Source: an uncultured Collinsella sp. | Lineage (GTDB): Bacteria > Actinomycetota > Coriobacteriia > Coriobacteriales > Coriobacteriaceae | Reading direction: 5' to 3' | Assembly: GCA_937934355.1 (NCBI GenBank) | Contig: CALGZY010000043.1 | Location: forward strand, 1 to 21,720 | Length of the DNA: 21,720 nucleotides | Shown: one piece after another, positions 8,149 through 15,544 of the stretch | Position numbering within the stretch: the stretch's first letter is position 1 | Layout of the letters: each line of letters begins with the position of its first letter | Position numbers and translations under genes: made by a program | Notes under the pieces: model-generated | The model's database searches: none | What the model was told of the DNA's origin: nothing | Seen by the model: only the letters and a program-made list of their open reading frames with translations

Positions 8149-8176
8149 TTGCATTCATGTGAGCCGGGTTTATAGA
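8149..8176 (+). promoter_or_regulatory. Candidate clpC promoter
   Basis: TTGCAT (8149-8154) and TATAGA (8171-8176) are separated by 16 bases and lie about 100 bases upstream of the clpC start. No CIRCE element, CtsR heptad repeat or HspR HAIR element is visible nearby. Confidence 0.4.
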
Positions 8177-8219
8177 TATTCCTCCAGCTGTTAACATAGA
8201 CAACCTGTGGGTAAAGAGA

Positions 8220-8249
8220 CAAAAGCGCCGCCGACGGGCGGGCGTTTTG
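8220..8249 (+). terminator. Terminator-like hairpin in the clpC leader
   Basis: CAAAA pairs with TTTTG; inside it CGCC pairs with GGCG and GCC with GGC around a GACG loop, with two bulged G residues, and GATTT follows. It lies only 31 bases before the clpC ATG and downstream of the likely promoter. It may therefore act as an attenuator, or as a leaky terminator for the activase-TetR operon. Confidence 0.45.
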
Positions 8250-8279
8250 ATTTCGATGAACTCATGTAAGGAAACGAGC

Positions 8280-10922
8280 ATGTTAGATAGATTTACCGAT
8301 CGAGCGCGCAAGGTCATGTCGATGGCCAAACAGGAGGCGCTCGATCTGCATACCAACAAGGTGGGTACCGAGCATCTGCTTCTGGCGCTTGCCAAGGAGG
8401 ATGAGGGCATTGCCGCCGAGGCGCTGCGTTCGCTCGACATCTCCTACGATGACATCATGGATACTCTCAAAGAGGTCCAGACCACGGTTCCCGAGCCCAG
8501 TGAGGAGACCGAGGCGGCCAAGCTCGCCTTTACGCCGCTCGTCATTAGTGTGATGGAGCGCTCCTTCCGCGTGGCGCGTGAGAACAACCAGACCTACGTG
8601 TCGACCGAGCACTTGCTGATCGGCATCGTCGAAGAGGGCAACGGCATGGCCATGGACATCCTCATGCGCCTGGGTGTGTCGTCCGCCTCCATCAAAAAGG
8701 CTATCGAGAAACTCACCGCCAAGGACCAGGACAAGAAGCGTCCGCTCGCCGGCGCCGGTGCCGGTCGTCCCGGTGCGGGCCTGCCGTTCTTTAGCGGCTC
8801 GGATGCCTCTCAGCAAAAGGGGAGTGGCACCGATACGCTTAAGCAGTTCGCGACCAACCTCACGCAGAAGGCGCGCGACGGCGAGCTCGACCCTGTAATC
8901 GGTCGCGAAAAGGAAGTCCAGCGTATGATGGAAATTCTTTCGCGCCGCACCAAGAACAACCCGCTCATTCTGGGCGACCCCGGCGTGGGCAAGACGGCCA
9001 TCGTCGAGGGCCTGGCTCAGCAGATTGCAGCCGGCAACGTGCCCGAGAACCTCATGAACCAGAATATTTGGACGCTCGACCTGCCGGGCCTCGTGGCGGG
9101 TGCCAAGTATCGCGGCGAGTTTGAGGAGCGCCTCAAGAACGTGATCCAGGAGGCCACCGAAGCCGACGACGTCATCCTGTTTATCGACGAGATGCACACC
9201 ATCATCGGTGCCGGTTCTGCCGAGGGCTCCATCGACGCGAGCTCCATGCTCAAGCCCGTGCTCGTGCGCGGTGCCTTCCAGATTATCGGCGCCACCACGG
9301 CCGAGGAATTCCGCAAGTACCTCACCAAGGACCCGGCCTTCGAGCGTCGCTTCCAGACCATCGATGTCGAGGAGCCGAGCGTCGAGGACACGGTCAAGAT
9401 CCTGACCGCGCTCAAGCCGCGCTACGAGGAGCACCACCATGTGCGCTATACGCAGGGTGCTATCGAGGCCGCCGCGAACCTTTCCAACCGCTACATCCAG
9501 GATCGCTTCCTGCCCGATAAGGCCATCGACCTCATCGACGAGGCTGGCGCCCGCGCTCGCATCGCCGCGAATCGCGCGCCCGAGCCGGTGCGTGAGGCCG
9601 AGCATCGTGTGGAGGAGCTTAAGGCCGCCGCGCAGGAGGCCACCGAGAGCGACGACATGAACAAGGCCGCCGAGATCACCGAGCAGCAGAAGGCCGCCGA
9701 GATTGAGCTCGCCGAGGCCAAGGCCGCCTGGACCGCCGAGCTCGACGCCAGCCCGCTCACCATCGATGTCTCCCAGATCGCCGACATCGTGTCCGTGACT
9801 TCGGGCGTGCCGGTGTCTTCGCTTACCGAGAGCGAGAGCCGTCGCCTGCTGCAGGCCGAAAGCGTGCTCAAGACGCGCATCATCGGTCAGGATGAGGCCG
9901 TCGAGGCCGTTGCCAAGGCCGTGCGCCGCAGCCGCTCGCCGCTCAAGGACCCGCGTCGCCCCGGCGGCAGCTTTATCTTCCTGGGCCCCACCGGCACGGG
10001 CAAAACCGAGCTCGCCAAGACGCTCGCCGAGTATCTCTTTGGCAGCAAGGACGCGCTCATCAGCTTCGATATGTCGGAGTTTGGCAGTGAGTTCGAGGTC
10101 TCCAAGCTCATCGGTAGCCCCCCGGGCTACGTTGGCCACGACGAGGGCGGTCAGCTCACCAAGGCCGTTCGTCGTCACCCGTACTCGGTCGTGCTGTTCG
10201 ACGAGATCGAGAAGGCGCACCCCGACATCTTCAATATCCTGCTGCAGGTGTTGGAGGAGGGCCGTCTGACCGATAGCCAGGGCAAGACGGTCGACTTCCG
10301 CAATACGGTGATCATCATGACGTCAAACGTGGGCGCCCGCGAGATCGCGCAGGATGCGAGCGTTGGCTTTGGCACCACCGGCGAGCAGGGCCTCACGTCG
10401 AGTGAGATCCGCGGCCGCGCGATGGGCGAGCTCAAGCGCCTGTTCCGCCCCGAGTTGCTCAACCGTATCGACGACATTGTGGTGTTCCAGAAGCTCTCGG
10501 GCGAGAATCTTACCAAGATCGCGCACCTGCTGGTGGACGACCTGCGTCAGCGTTTGATTGCCAACGGCATGAACATCAAGCTCACCGATGCGGCCTATGA
10601 CAAGATCGTGGCCGAGGGCACCGACCTCACCAACGGTGCGCGTCCGCTGCGCCGTGCCATCCAAAAGCTCATCGAGGACCCGCTGTCCGAGGAGCTGCTG
10701 GCCGGCGAGTGGGGCGAGGGCGATACCGTCCTGTGCGACGTGGCCGACGGCAAGTTCGTCTTTAGCCATGGCACAGGCGAGATTCCAGCGCCGCGTCCGG
10801 CAGGTGCGCTCGGGGGCGATACCGCTCCGGCAGCGCCGCACACCGGAAACGCCGCGCCTGTGAGCAGTGGCGTGAGCTCGGGCCCCGGCGGCATGATGCA
10901 AGCCGGTTCCGGCGCGCTGTAG
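8280..10922 (+). CDS. clpC: ATP-dependent Clp protease ATP-binding subunit ClpC
   Basis: A class I AAA+ unfoldase (880 residues) that feeds substrates to ClpP in the cytoplasm. It has the two N-terminal Clp-N repeats (about 1-145). AAA module 1 has Walker A G-D-P-G-V-G-K-T (232-239) and Walker B V-I-L-F-I-D-E (298-304). A charged coiled-coil or UVR-like segment spans about 420-480, and module 2 has Walker A G-P-T-G-T-G-K-T (569-576) and Walker B V-V-L-F-D-E (637-642). The V-G-F tripeptide at 695-697 is the ClpP-docking loop. ATG 8280 follows AAGGA by 7 bases and gives the canonical M-L-D-R-F-T start; the in-frame ATG at 8247 adds 11 non-conserved residues. The last 50 or so residues are an unusual Gly/Ala/Pro-rich tail, making the protein longer than Bacillus ClpC. 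No McsA, McsB or CtsR genes flank it. Confidence 0.97.
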   Translation: MLDRFTDRARKVMSMAKQEALDLHTNKVGTEHLLLALAKEDEGIAAEALRSLDISYDDIMDTLKEVQTTVPEPSEETEAAKLAFTPLVISVMERSFRVARENNQTYVSTEHLLIGIVEEGNGMAMDILMRLGVSSASIKKAIEKLTAKDQDKKRPLAGAGAGRPGAGLPFFSGSDASQQKGSGTDTLKQFATNLTQKARDGELDPVIGREKEVQRMMEILSRRTKNNPLILGDPGVGKTAIVEGLAQQIAAGNVPENLMNQNIWTLDLPGLVAGAKYRGEFEERLKNVIQEATEADDVILFIDEMHTIIGAGSAEGSIDASSMLKPVLVRGAFQIIGATTAEEFRKYLTKDPAFERRFQTIDVEEPSVEDTVKILTALKPRYEEHHHVRYTQGAIEAAANLSNRYIQDRFLPDKAIDLIDEAGARARIAANRAPEPVREAEHRVEELKAAAQEATESDDMNKAAEITEQQKAAEIELAEAKAAWTAELDASPLTIDVSQIADIVSVTSGVPVSSLTESESRRLLQAESVLKTRIIGQDEAVEAVAKAVRRSRSPLKDPRRPGGSFIFLGPTGTGKTELAKTLAEYLFGSKDALISFDMSEFGSEFEVSKLIGSPPGYVGHDEGGQLTKAVRRHPYSVVLFDEIEKAHPDIFNILLQVLEEGRLTDSQGKTVDFRNTVIIMTSNVGAREIAQDASVGFGTTGEQGLTSSEIRGRAMGELKRLFRPELLNRIDDIVVFQKLSGENLTKIAHLLVDDLRQRLIANGMNIKLTDAAYDKIVAEGTDLTNGARPLRRAIQKLIEDPLSEELLAGEWGEGDTVLCDVADGKFVFSHGTGEIPAPRPAGALGGDTAPAAPHTGNAAPVSSGVSSGPGGMMQAGSGAL

Positions 10923-10947
10923 GGCGTGGCGACAATTTGATCTGTGC

Positions 10948-10982
10948 AATCGAGGCGTTCCGGCAAGGGCGCCTCGATTTGT
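10948..10982 (+). terminator. clpC terminator
   Basis: AATCGAGGCG (10948-10957) pairs perfectly with CGCCTCGATT (10970-10979) around a 12-base loop, followed by a short T-rich run. It lies 25 bases past the clpC stop. Confidence 0.7.
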
Positions 10983-11136
10983 AGAGCTGCGGTAACTGTG
11001 ACCGTTACGCTATGCGGTCCACCGTTAGCCGATGATGCGAGAGCGCTCGGCGTTTTCGACTGGTTTATGCAAACGAAGTCTGGGAATATACAAGGCGCAT
11101 GTCTTACTGTCTAACCAGTTGCGCCAAGGAGGCACC

Positions 11137-12594
11137 ATGGACTACAAGATTACCGGCTACGAGCCCGCCCAGCTGTTCCATTTCTTTGAGGAGGTCAGCG
11201 CGATCCCCCGTGGGTCTGGCAACGAGAAGGGCATCAGCGATTTCCTGGTTGCGTTTGCCAAGGAGCGCGGTCTCGATGTGTATCAGGACGAGGTCTACAA
11301 CGTCATCATTCGCAAGCCCGCATCTGCCGGCGCCGAGAATGCCCCGACCGTAATGCTGCAGGGTCACATCGACATGGTGTGTGACAAGCTGGGTTCCGTC
11401 GAGCACGACTTTACGACCGACGGTATCGACTTGGTCGTCAAGGACGGTGTCCTCACCGCTAACGGCACCACTCTGGGCGCCGACAATGGTATCGCCGTCG
11501 CGCTTATGCTTACCGTGCTCAACGACGATTCGATTGCCCATCCGGCCCTCGAGTGCGTGTTCACCACCGACGAGGAGACTGGCCTGGTCGGCGCCGAGAC
11601 GCTCGACAAGTCCCAGATTAGCGCCCGCACCATGATTAACCTTGACTCCGAGGAAGAGGGCGTTGCCACCGTCAGCTGTGCCGGCGGTGTCGTCGTTACC
11701 TACACCTGCCCGATCGCGCGCGAGCACAAGACCGGTAGCACCCTCACGCTCGACATCTCCGGCCTGCTGGGCGGCCACTCCGGCAGCGATATCAATCTGG
11801 AGCGCGGCAACGGCAACCTCATCATGGCCCGCATCATCGACCGCCTGATGGTCGCCGGCGAGCCCGCCATCGTCAGCTTTAACGGCGGCACCAAGGACAA
11901 CGCCATCAACCGTGAGTGCAAGGCTGTTCTGGTCTACGCCGACCATGCTGCCGCCGAGGCGGCGGCCCAGATCGCAAGGGGCATCATCGCCGACGTCACT
12001 GCCGAGCTCGAGGTCTTCGACCCCGGCTTTACCTGCACCGTCGAGATTGCCGACGACGCCGAGGTCGAGGCCATGGACCAGAAGTCCGCGCTTGCCCTCA
12101 TCCGCGCCCTGCGTCTTGCCCCTAACGGCGTGATTCGCCGCAACGTCGCCACCGACGGCTCCGTCGAGGTTTCCTCCAACATCGGTGTGGTTGCCACTTC
12201 TGACGACGAGGTCAAGATCATGCTGTCCCCGCGCTCCTCGATCACCTCGCTGCAGAACGAGTTCAAGGACCGTCTGCAGACGCTGGCCGATGTCCTGGGC
12301 TTCGACGCCAAGTTTGAGTTTGAGTATCCCGGCTGGAGCTATGCCGAGCATTCGCCGGTCCGCGAAGTCTTTGTCGAGAGCTATCGAGAGCTCTTTGGCT
12401 CCGAGCTGCGCATCGAGTCCATTCACGCCGGCCTTGAGTGCGGCCTGTTTGCCGAGGCCCTGCACGGCCTGGATGCCATCGCCGTGGGCCCGACGCTCTC
12501 CGATGTCCACACCCCGGACGAGAGCATGGAGCTCGCTTCTGCCGAGCGCTTCTACGAGCTGCTCATCGACGTGCTCAAGCGCCTTGCCGCGTAA
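11137..12594 (+). CDS. pepD: Aminoacyl-histidine dipeptidase (beta-Ala-His dipeptidase), M20C family
   Basis: A cytoplasmic metallo-dipeptidase that cleaves Xaa-His dipeptides such as carnosine and other unspecific dipeptides. The 485-residue length equals that of E. coli PepD. The di-zinc ligands are all in place: His77 and Asp79 in G-H-I-D-M-V, the bridging Asp116 in G-A-D-N-G, the catalytic Glu146 with Glu147 in D-E-E-T-G, Asp170 in N-L-D-S, and His430 in H-A-G-L-E-C-G. The dimerisation insert lies in the middle (about 190-370, with L-L-G-G-H-S-G). ATG 11137 is preceded by AAGGAGG, a near-perfect ribosome-binding site, so the longer in-frame start at 11032 is rejected. The gene is monocistronic between two terminators. 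It probably serves peptide catabolism in a protein-rich gut niche, which is inferred. Confidence 0.95.
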   Translation: MDYKITGYEPAQLFHFFEEVSAIPRGSGNEKGISDFLVAFAKERGLDVYQDEVYNVIIRKPASAGAENAPTVMLQGHIDMVCDKLGSVEHDFTTDGIDLVVKDGVLTANGTTLGADNGIAVALMLTVLNDDSIAHPALECVFTTDEETGLVGAETLDKSQISARTMINLDSEEEGVATVSCAGGVVVTYTCPIAREHKTGSTLTLDISGLLGGHSGSDINLERGNGNLIMARIIDRLMVAGEPAIVSFNGGTKDNAINRECKAVLVYADHAAAEAAAQIARGIIADVTAELEVFDPGFTCTVEIADDAEVEAMDQKSALALIRALRLAPNGVIRRNVATDGSVEVSSNIGVVATSDDEVKIMLSPRSSITSLQNEFKDRLQTLADVLGFDAKFEFEYPGWSYAEHSPVREVFVESYRELFGSELRIESIHAGLECGLFAEALHGLDAIAVGPTLSDVHTPDESMELASAERFYELLIDVLKRLAA

Positions 12595-12600
12595 AGGTTG

Positions 12601-12631
12601 CGCTAGCAGCAGTCCGAGCCACGTGCTAGCG
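12601..12631. repeat. Inverted repeat after pepD
   Basis: CGCTAGCA (12601-12608) and TGCTAGCG (12624-12631) form a perfect 8-bp stem with a 15-base loop, six bases past the pepD stop. There is no T-run. Confidence 0.4.
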
Positions 12632-12649
12632 GATTGCAAATGACATTAC

Positions 12650-12697
12650 GAGAGGGGACATCCGAGCTTTTGCGACGGGTGCCCCCTCCTTTCTTTT
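12650..12697 (+). terminator. pepD terminator in the convergent pepD/hipA gap
   Basis: An imperfect stem pairs AGGGG-A-CATCCG with CGGGTG-C-CCCCT, with a U-rich tail (TCCTTTCTTTT) on the plus strand. It lies 24 bases before the hipA stop codon, so it may also limit minus-strand transcripts. Confidence 0.6.
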
Positions 12698-12720
12698 AAG
12701 AAATGGGAAATTGCGAACGT

Positions 12721-14025
12721 CTAGCCCATATCCGCCTTGATGAGGTCGAGGGTGCGCTTGCAGTTTTCGCGGACGGGGCCGAGCATATGCTCGCGTAGGT
12801 CCGCCATGCCGGGCAGGTCGGCGTATTCGTCCATGACCTCTTCCATGCAAATGGGTACCTCGTAGGCGAGGTCCATCATGGTCGCAAAGCAAAACTTCTC
12901 GGATAGCCCGGCATCGGTGAGTGCCGCCTCCAGCGCGGGGTCGCCCATACCGTGGTATCGGCGGATAGCGCCTGGACCGATGCGTCCCACACGGTTTTCG
13001 CCGCCAACGCTCATGGCGAGGCGCGCCCGGCGGCGCATGCGCTCATACGCCAAACCCGACGCGACATCGTACATTCGAGCCATCATGGCTGCGCCGTCGT
13101 TTCCAAGGAGCAGGGAATAGTTTTTCGCGTGCGCATCCGGTGCGCCGATAATGGCGTTGAAGAACAGTATCTGCGTAAACAGATACAGGTTAAGTTGATG
13201 GTGGCTCGTATTTACGAGGAGCTCTTGAATGTCGCGGGTGGTCGGGCCGCCGTCTGCTGTGTACTTTTGGGCGGGCATCACCCCAAGTGCCTGACAGAGG
13301 TCTTCTTGATGTAGGCGCCTGATCATTCCGTCTTCGACTTTCACGCGGTCATAGCGCTCAACAATGAGGGCAGGTTCGTCCTCAAACATACGATATTCGA
13401 CGTTTGCCGTTGCGATACCGGCGCGCTGGGCGCTTTTCATGCAGACAAACTCATTGAGAGCCTCGAGTTTAAATCCGATAACGCCATTTTTGAAAATATG
13501 CGTTGTGGGCGAGGAGCCCATGCATTCGCACCAGCGGCCGTTTATGAACGCGAGCGCGAACTTGCCCTGGTTGCCTCCAAGTGACCAACTTTCATCTAGA
13601 CCCATCCACGATGCATCGCGGTCATCTCTGATCGACTTGAGACGGAGAGCAATTTCGTGGTCGTCTATAGGGCGGTAGTCGCCAGCGCGATGCAGGACGG
13701 CGTCGGAATCTTCTTCGGCACAAAACTGCACTCCGCCCGGACAGTCGAGTCCGATATGGCTGAGCAACGCAACGGGATTGTTGGGCCTAACGTTGAATTC
13801 GGCGGCAATCGCTTTTCGTTGGTCCTCGCTGTCGGGTAGAAGGCCAAACAAGTACGGATTCATGACCTGTTGGCCGTATGTGCGATTTGATACGGGTATG
13901 TTGGTCGATAGGGTTGGCCCGTCATAGTCATGATCGTAGGTAAAGCTGATAAGACCGTTCTCATCTTGCGTGAGCGTTCCCGCAGGTACGCCGCAAATAA
14001 TGGTCCGAAGTGATGTTCTGGCCAT
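12721..14025 (-). CDS. hipA: HipA-type serine/threonine kinase toxin
   Basis: The kinase half of a HipBA toxin-antitoxin pair; in E. coli HipA phosphorylates glutamyl-tRNA synthetase and induces persistence. The 434-residue length matches full HipA (440). The N-terminal HipA subdomain covers about 1-110. The G-loop S-L-G-G-N-Q-G-K (148-155) aligns with the E. coli segment holding the autophosphorylated Ser150. The catalytic motif D-A-H-A-K-N is at 297-302, and the metal-binding Asp320 lies in M-Y-D-V-A-S-G. All key kinase residues are therefore present and the toxin looks active. Its ATG lies 3 bases after the hipB stop, with a GA-rich Shine-Dalgarno inside the end of hipB, so the two are translationally coupled. 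Base composition is visibly less GC-rich than the flanking housekeeping genes, consistent with horizontal acquisition. The target is unknown here. Confidence 0.92.
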   Translation of the reverse strand: MARTSLRTIICGVPAGTLTQDENGLISFTYDHDYDGPTLSTNIPVSNRTYGQQVMNPYLFGLLPDSEDQRKAIAAEFNVRPNNPVALLSHIGLDCPGGVQFCAEEDSDAVLHRAGDYRPIDDHEIALRLKSIRDDRDASWMGLDESWSLGGNQGKFALAFINGRWCECMGSSPTTHIFKNGVIGFKLEALNEFVCMKSAQRAGIATANVEYRMFEDEPALIVERYDRVKVEDGMIRRLHQEDLCQALGVMPAQKYTADGGPTTRDIQELLVNTSHHQLNLYLFTQILFFNAIIGAPDAHAKNYSLLLGNDGAAMMARMYDVASGLAYERMRRRARLAMSVGGENRVGRIGPGAIRRYHGMGDPALEAALTDAGLSEKFCFATMMDLAYEVPICMEEVMDEYADLPGMADLREHMLGPVRENCKRTLDLIKADMG

Positions 14026-14028
14026 TGG

Positions 14029-14499
14029 CTATTTCCCTTCGGGCTTGGTTTGGTTAGATGCGTTTGCGGCAATCGAGACTCCGAGATTGGACATGGCGAA
14101 ATCGGCGAAGGCCCTGTCGTAGAGCTCGGACGTAAAGGGGACATCTGCGAGAGCCGGAACGGCTGCGCTGCGACGGTTGCGATGGTGAAAACGTTGAGCG
14201 TGATGGCGCCTGGGGGTACTACGAGGTTGCAAATCAGCATGCGGGGCGTCGACTGGTTGCTCGTTTTTCGATTCGTCGATATCCCCTTGAGCGGCGAGTG
14301 CCAGTCCAAGAGCACCGAAAACTGCCAGCAGCTTGTCGAGCCGAATGCCCGTGGCATCTCCCAGCTCGAGCGATGCGAGCAGGCGCTCCGAAACACCGGC
14401 TTTTTTAGCGAGGACGGCACGGGTGATCCCTTGCGCCTCGCGTGCCTGACGCACGTAGATGCCAGCTTGGCGCGGTGTGGTGATGGGAAGGATATCCAC
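14029..14499 (-). CDS. hipB: HipB-type Xre-family antitoxin with long C-terminal extension
   Basis: The DNA-binding antitoxin partner of HipA. Residues about 12-67 form an Xre/HTH_3 helix-turn-helix domain. At 156 residues it is nearly twice the E. coli HipB length. Residues 122-150 (F-T-S-E-L-Y-D-R-A-F ... N-A-S-N) look like a folded, conserved tail that may contact HipA, but residues about 87-118 are a His/Arg/Pro-rich linker of odd composition. In that linker the codon bias fits another frame better (see findings). It starts at GTG 14499, chosen because AGGAG lies 6 bases upstream; no in-frame ATG gives a complete HTH. Three operator-like palindromes lie directly upstream, so autorepression is likely. 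Confidence 0.85.
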   Translation of the reverse strand: MDILPITTPRQAGIYVRQAREAQGITRAVLAKKAGVSERLLASLELGDATGIRLDKLLAVFGALGLALAAQGDIDESKNEQPVDAPHADLQPRSTPRRHHAQRFHHRNRRSAAVPALADVPFTSELYDRAFADFAMSNLGVSIAANASNQTKPEGK

Positions 14500-14513
14500 G
14501 GCGATCTCCTAAC

Positions 14514-14583
14514 GTGCAGACTTTTGCATATCAGTATGACATGCAAAAGTCTGCATGAAAAGGCCTCATGCAAAACTCTGCAT
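14514..14583 (-). promoter_or_regulatory. hipBA operator region: three evenly spaced 16-bp palindromic sites
   Basis: Three sites of form (A/G)TGCA-N6-TGCAT occur at 14514-14529, 14541-14556 and 14568-14583, with centres exactly 27 bp apart. Site 1 read on the minus strand is ATGCAAAAGTCTGCAC, almost identical to site 2; sites 2 and 3 differ at one base. They cover the presumed hipB promoter and end four bases from the Shine-Dalgarno. HipB-type antitoxins bind paired palindromes in their own promoter, so these are the likely binding sites. Confidence 0.75.
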
Positions 14584-14590
14584 GAGGCCT
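14557..14590 (-). terminator. mntP terminator overlapping hipB operator 3
   Basis: Read on the minus strand, AGGCCTCATGCA pairs perfectly with TGCATGAGGCCT (12 bp) around a six-base loop, followed by TTTT. It lies 30 bases past the mntP stop. The upper stem is also the third hipB operator. Confidence 0.75.
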
Positions 14591-14619
14591 CATCCGGACG
14601 TTTAGTTTTGAAGGGTGTT

Positions 14620-15198
14620 TTACAGCGCCAAAATCCCCAGATGCTCCAGCAAAATCTTGAGGCCGATGAGGACGAGCACGACGCCACCCACGATGGTGGC
14701 GGGATTTTCGTAGCGCGCGCCAAAGGTGTGGCCGATCGCTACGCCGGCAACGGAGAAGACAAAGGTCGTGATGCCAATGAGCGACACGGCGGGAACGATA
14801 TCGACCGAGAGCGCGGCAAACGAGATGCCCACGGCAAGCGCGTCAATCGAGGTGGCGATGGCAAGGATTAGATATTCGCCCAGGTCGATCTTTTCGGCAT
14901 CCTTGCCGTCGCCTTCGTTCTCGTCCTCAGTAAAGGCTTCCCACAGCATCTTGCCGCCGATAAAGGCGAGCAGGATAAAGGCGATCCAGTGGTCGATGGG
15001 GCTGATGATGCCCATGAACTGGCTACCAAGAGCCCACCCAATTACGGGCATGCCGGCCTGGAAACCGCCAAAGAACAGGCCGAGTATCACGGCGACCTTA
15101 AGGTTGATCCTTTTCATGCCAAGGCCCTTGCAGATGGATACGGCAAAAGCGTCCATAGAAAGGCCGATAGCGAGCAACACAAGCTCTGCGAGTCCCAT
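14620..15198 (-). CDS. mntP: Manganese efflux pump MntP
   Basis: An inner-membrane exporter protecting against excess Mn2+. The 192-residue protein has six predicted membrane helices arranged as two three-helix halves, each carrying the conserved acidic motif: S-M-D-A-F-A-V-S with Asp16, and S-I-D-A-L-A-V-G with Asp119. These match the residues needed for Mn export in E. coli MntP. An acidic cytoplasmic loop (about 90-106) joins the halves. The start at 15198 is chosen because AGGGAG lies 8-10 bases upstream and the protein begins exactly at the family start. A longer open frame to 15351 runs into a riboswitch and is not coding. Expression is controlled by the yybP-ykoY leader immediately upstream. 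It is transcribed toward hipB and ends at the shared terminator/operator. Confidence 0.95.
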   Translation of the reverse strand: MGLAELVLLAIGLSMDAFAVSICKGLGMKRINLKVAVILGLFFGGFQAGMPVIGWALGSQFMGIISPIDHWIAFILLAFIGGKMLWEAFTEDENEGDGKDAEKIDLGEYLILAIATSIDALAVGISFAALSVDIVPAVSLIGITTFVFSVAGVAIGHTFGARYENPATIVGGVVLVLIGLKILLEHLGILAL

Positions 15199-15239
15199 AG
15201 TCTGGCTCCCTCTCTGCGGGCGGGCCCGCGTGTACCTCT

Positions 15240-15385
15240 TGGGGGAGTAACAAAAAAGACCCGTGGCGTACGCGTTGCGCGCACAGCCACGAGTCTCGTT
15301 CATTAAGGCAAGCCAGGCCGCATCGGCCAGTGTGTTGACTTGCCGCGCCACCGGAGGCGAACCCGATCACGCGACTACTCCCTCA
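15240..15385 (-). ncRNA. yybP-ykoY manganese riboswitch upstream of mntP
   Basis: On the minus strand the leader contains the hallmarks of this class: GGGAGTAG at the 5' end closing P1 with TTACTCCC at the 3' end; the conserved loop GCAAGTCAACACACTGGCC and its partner GGCCTGGCTTGCC; then AATGAACGAGACTCGTGGC; and a long P3 hairpin ending GCCACGGGTC followed by TTTTTT. This class senses Mn2+ directly and switches on Mn exporters, which fits the downstream mntP. The P1 3' strand (ACTCCCCC) can alternatively pair with the mntP Shine-Dalgarno (GAGGGAG), suggesting translational control. Confidence 0.93.
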
Positions 15386-15415
15386 TTTATACGAATCCCG
15401 ATGCTACCACATGAA
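15386..15415 (-). promoter_or_regulatory. Candidate mntP promoter
   Basis: On the minus strand TTCATG and TATAAA are separated by 18 bases, placing the transcription start a few bases before the riboswitch P1 stem. The -10 is good and the -35 is weak. Confidence 0.4.
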
Positions 15416-15544
15416 TAGCTGATTTGGGTTGGGCTCTCAGCTGTGTTCGCTCATTCTGTAAGCATCGGATTTCGCAAGCGCCGCAGGGACAAACCGTGAG
15501 AAACTATTTAGCGTTTATGGAGCGTATACGATGGGAGCGATGCC

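Noticed and set aside
8088..8279. CtsR, CIRCE or HspR operator for clpC
   Set aside because: None of the expected heptad or inverted-repeat sequences is present by eye on either strand.
8283..10220. 645-codon minus-strand open frame
   Set aside because: Antisense shadow of clpC with low-complexity Leu/Gly/Arg composition and no family features.
11104..12639. 511-codon minus-strand open frame
   Set aside because: Antisense shadow of pepD; Gly/Asp/Val-rich with no motifs, while PepD on the plus strand has all metal ligands.
14514..14583. CRISPR-like repeat array
   Set aside because: Only three 16-bp palindromic sites with 11-bp spacers, located in a toxin-antitoxin promoter; the spacing and symmetry fit operators, and there are no cas genes.
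14050..14871. 273-codon plus-strand open frame across hipB, its operators and mntP
   Set aside because: It runs through the operator palindromes and terminator, is antisense to two supported genes, and has no start signal or recognisable domain.
15260..15390. tRNA-like or small protein gene on the plus strand between mntP and disA
   Set aside because: The folding potential belongs to the minus-strand yybP-ykoY riboswitch; no tRNA landmarks are present.
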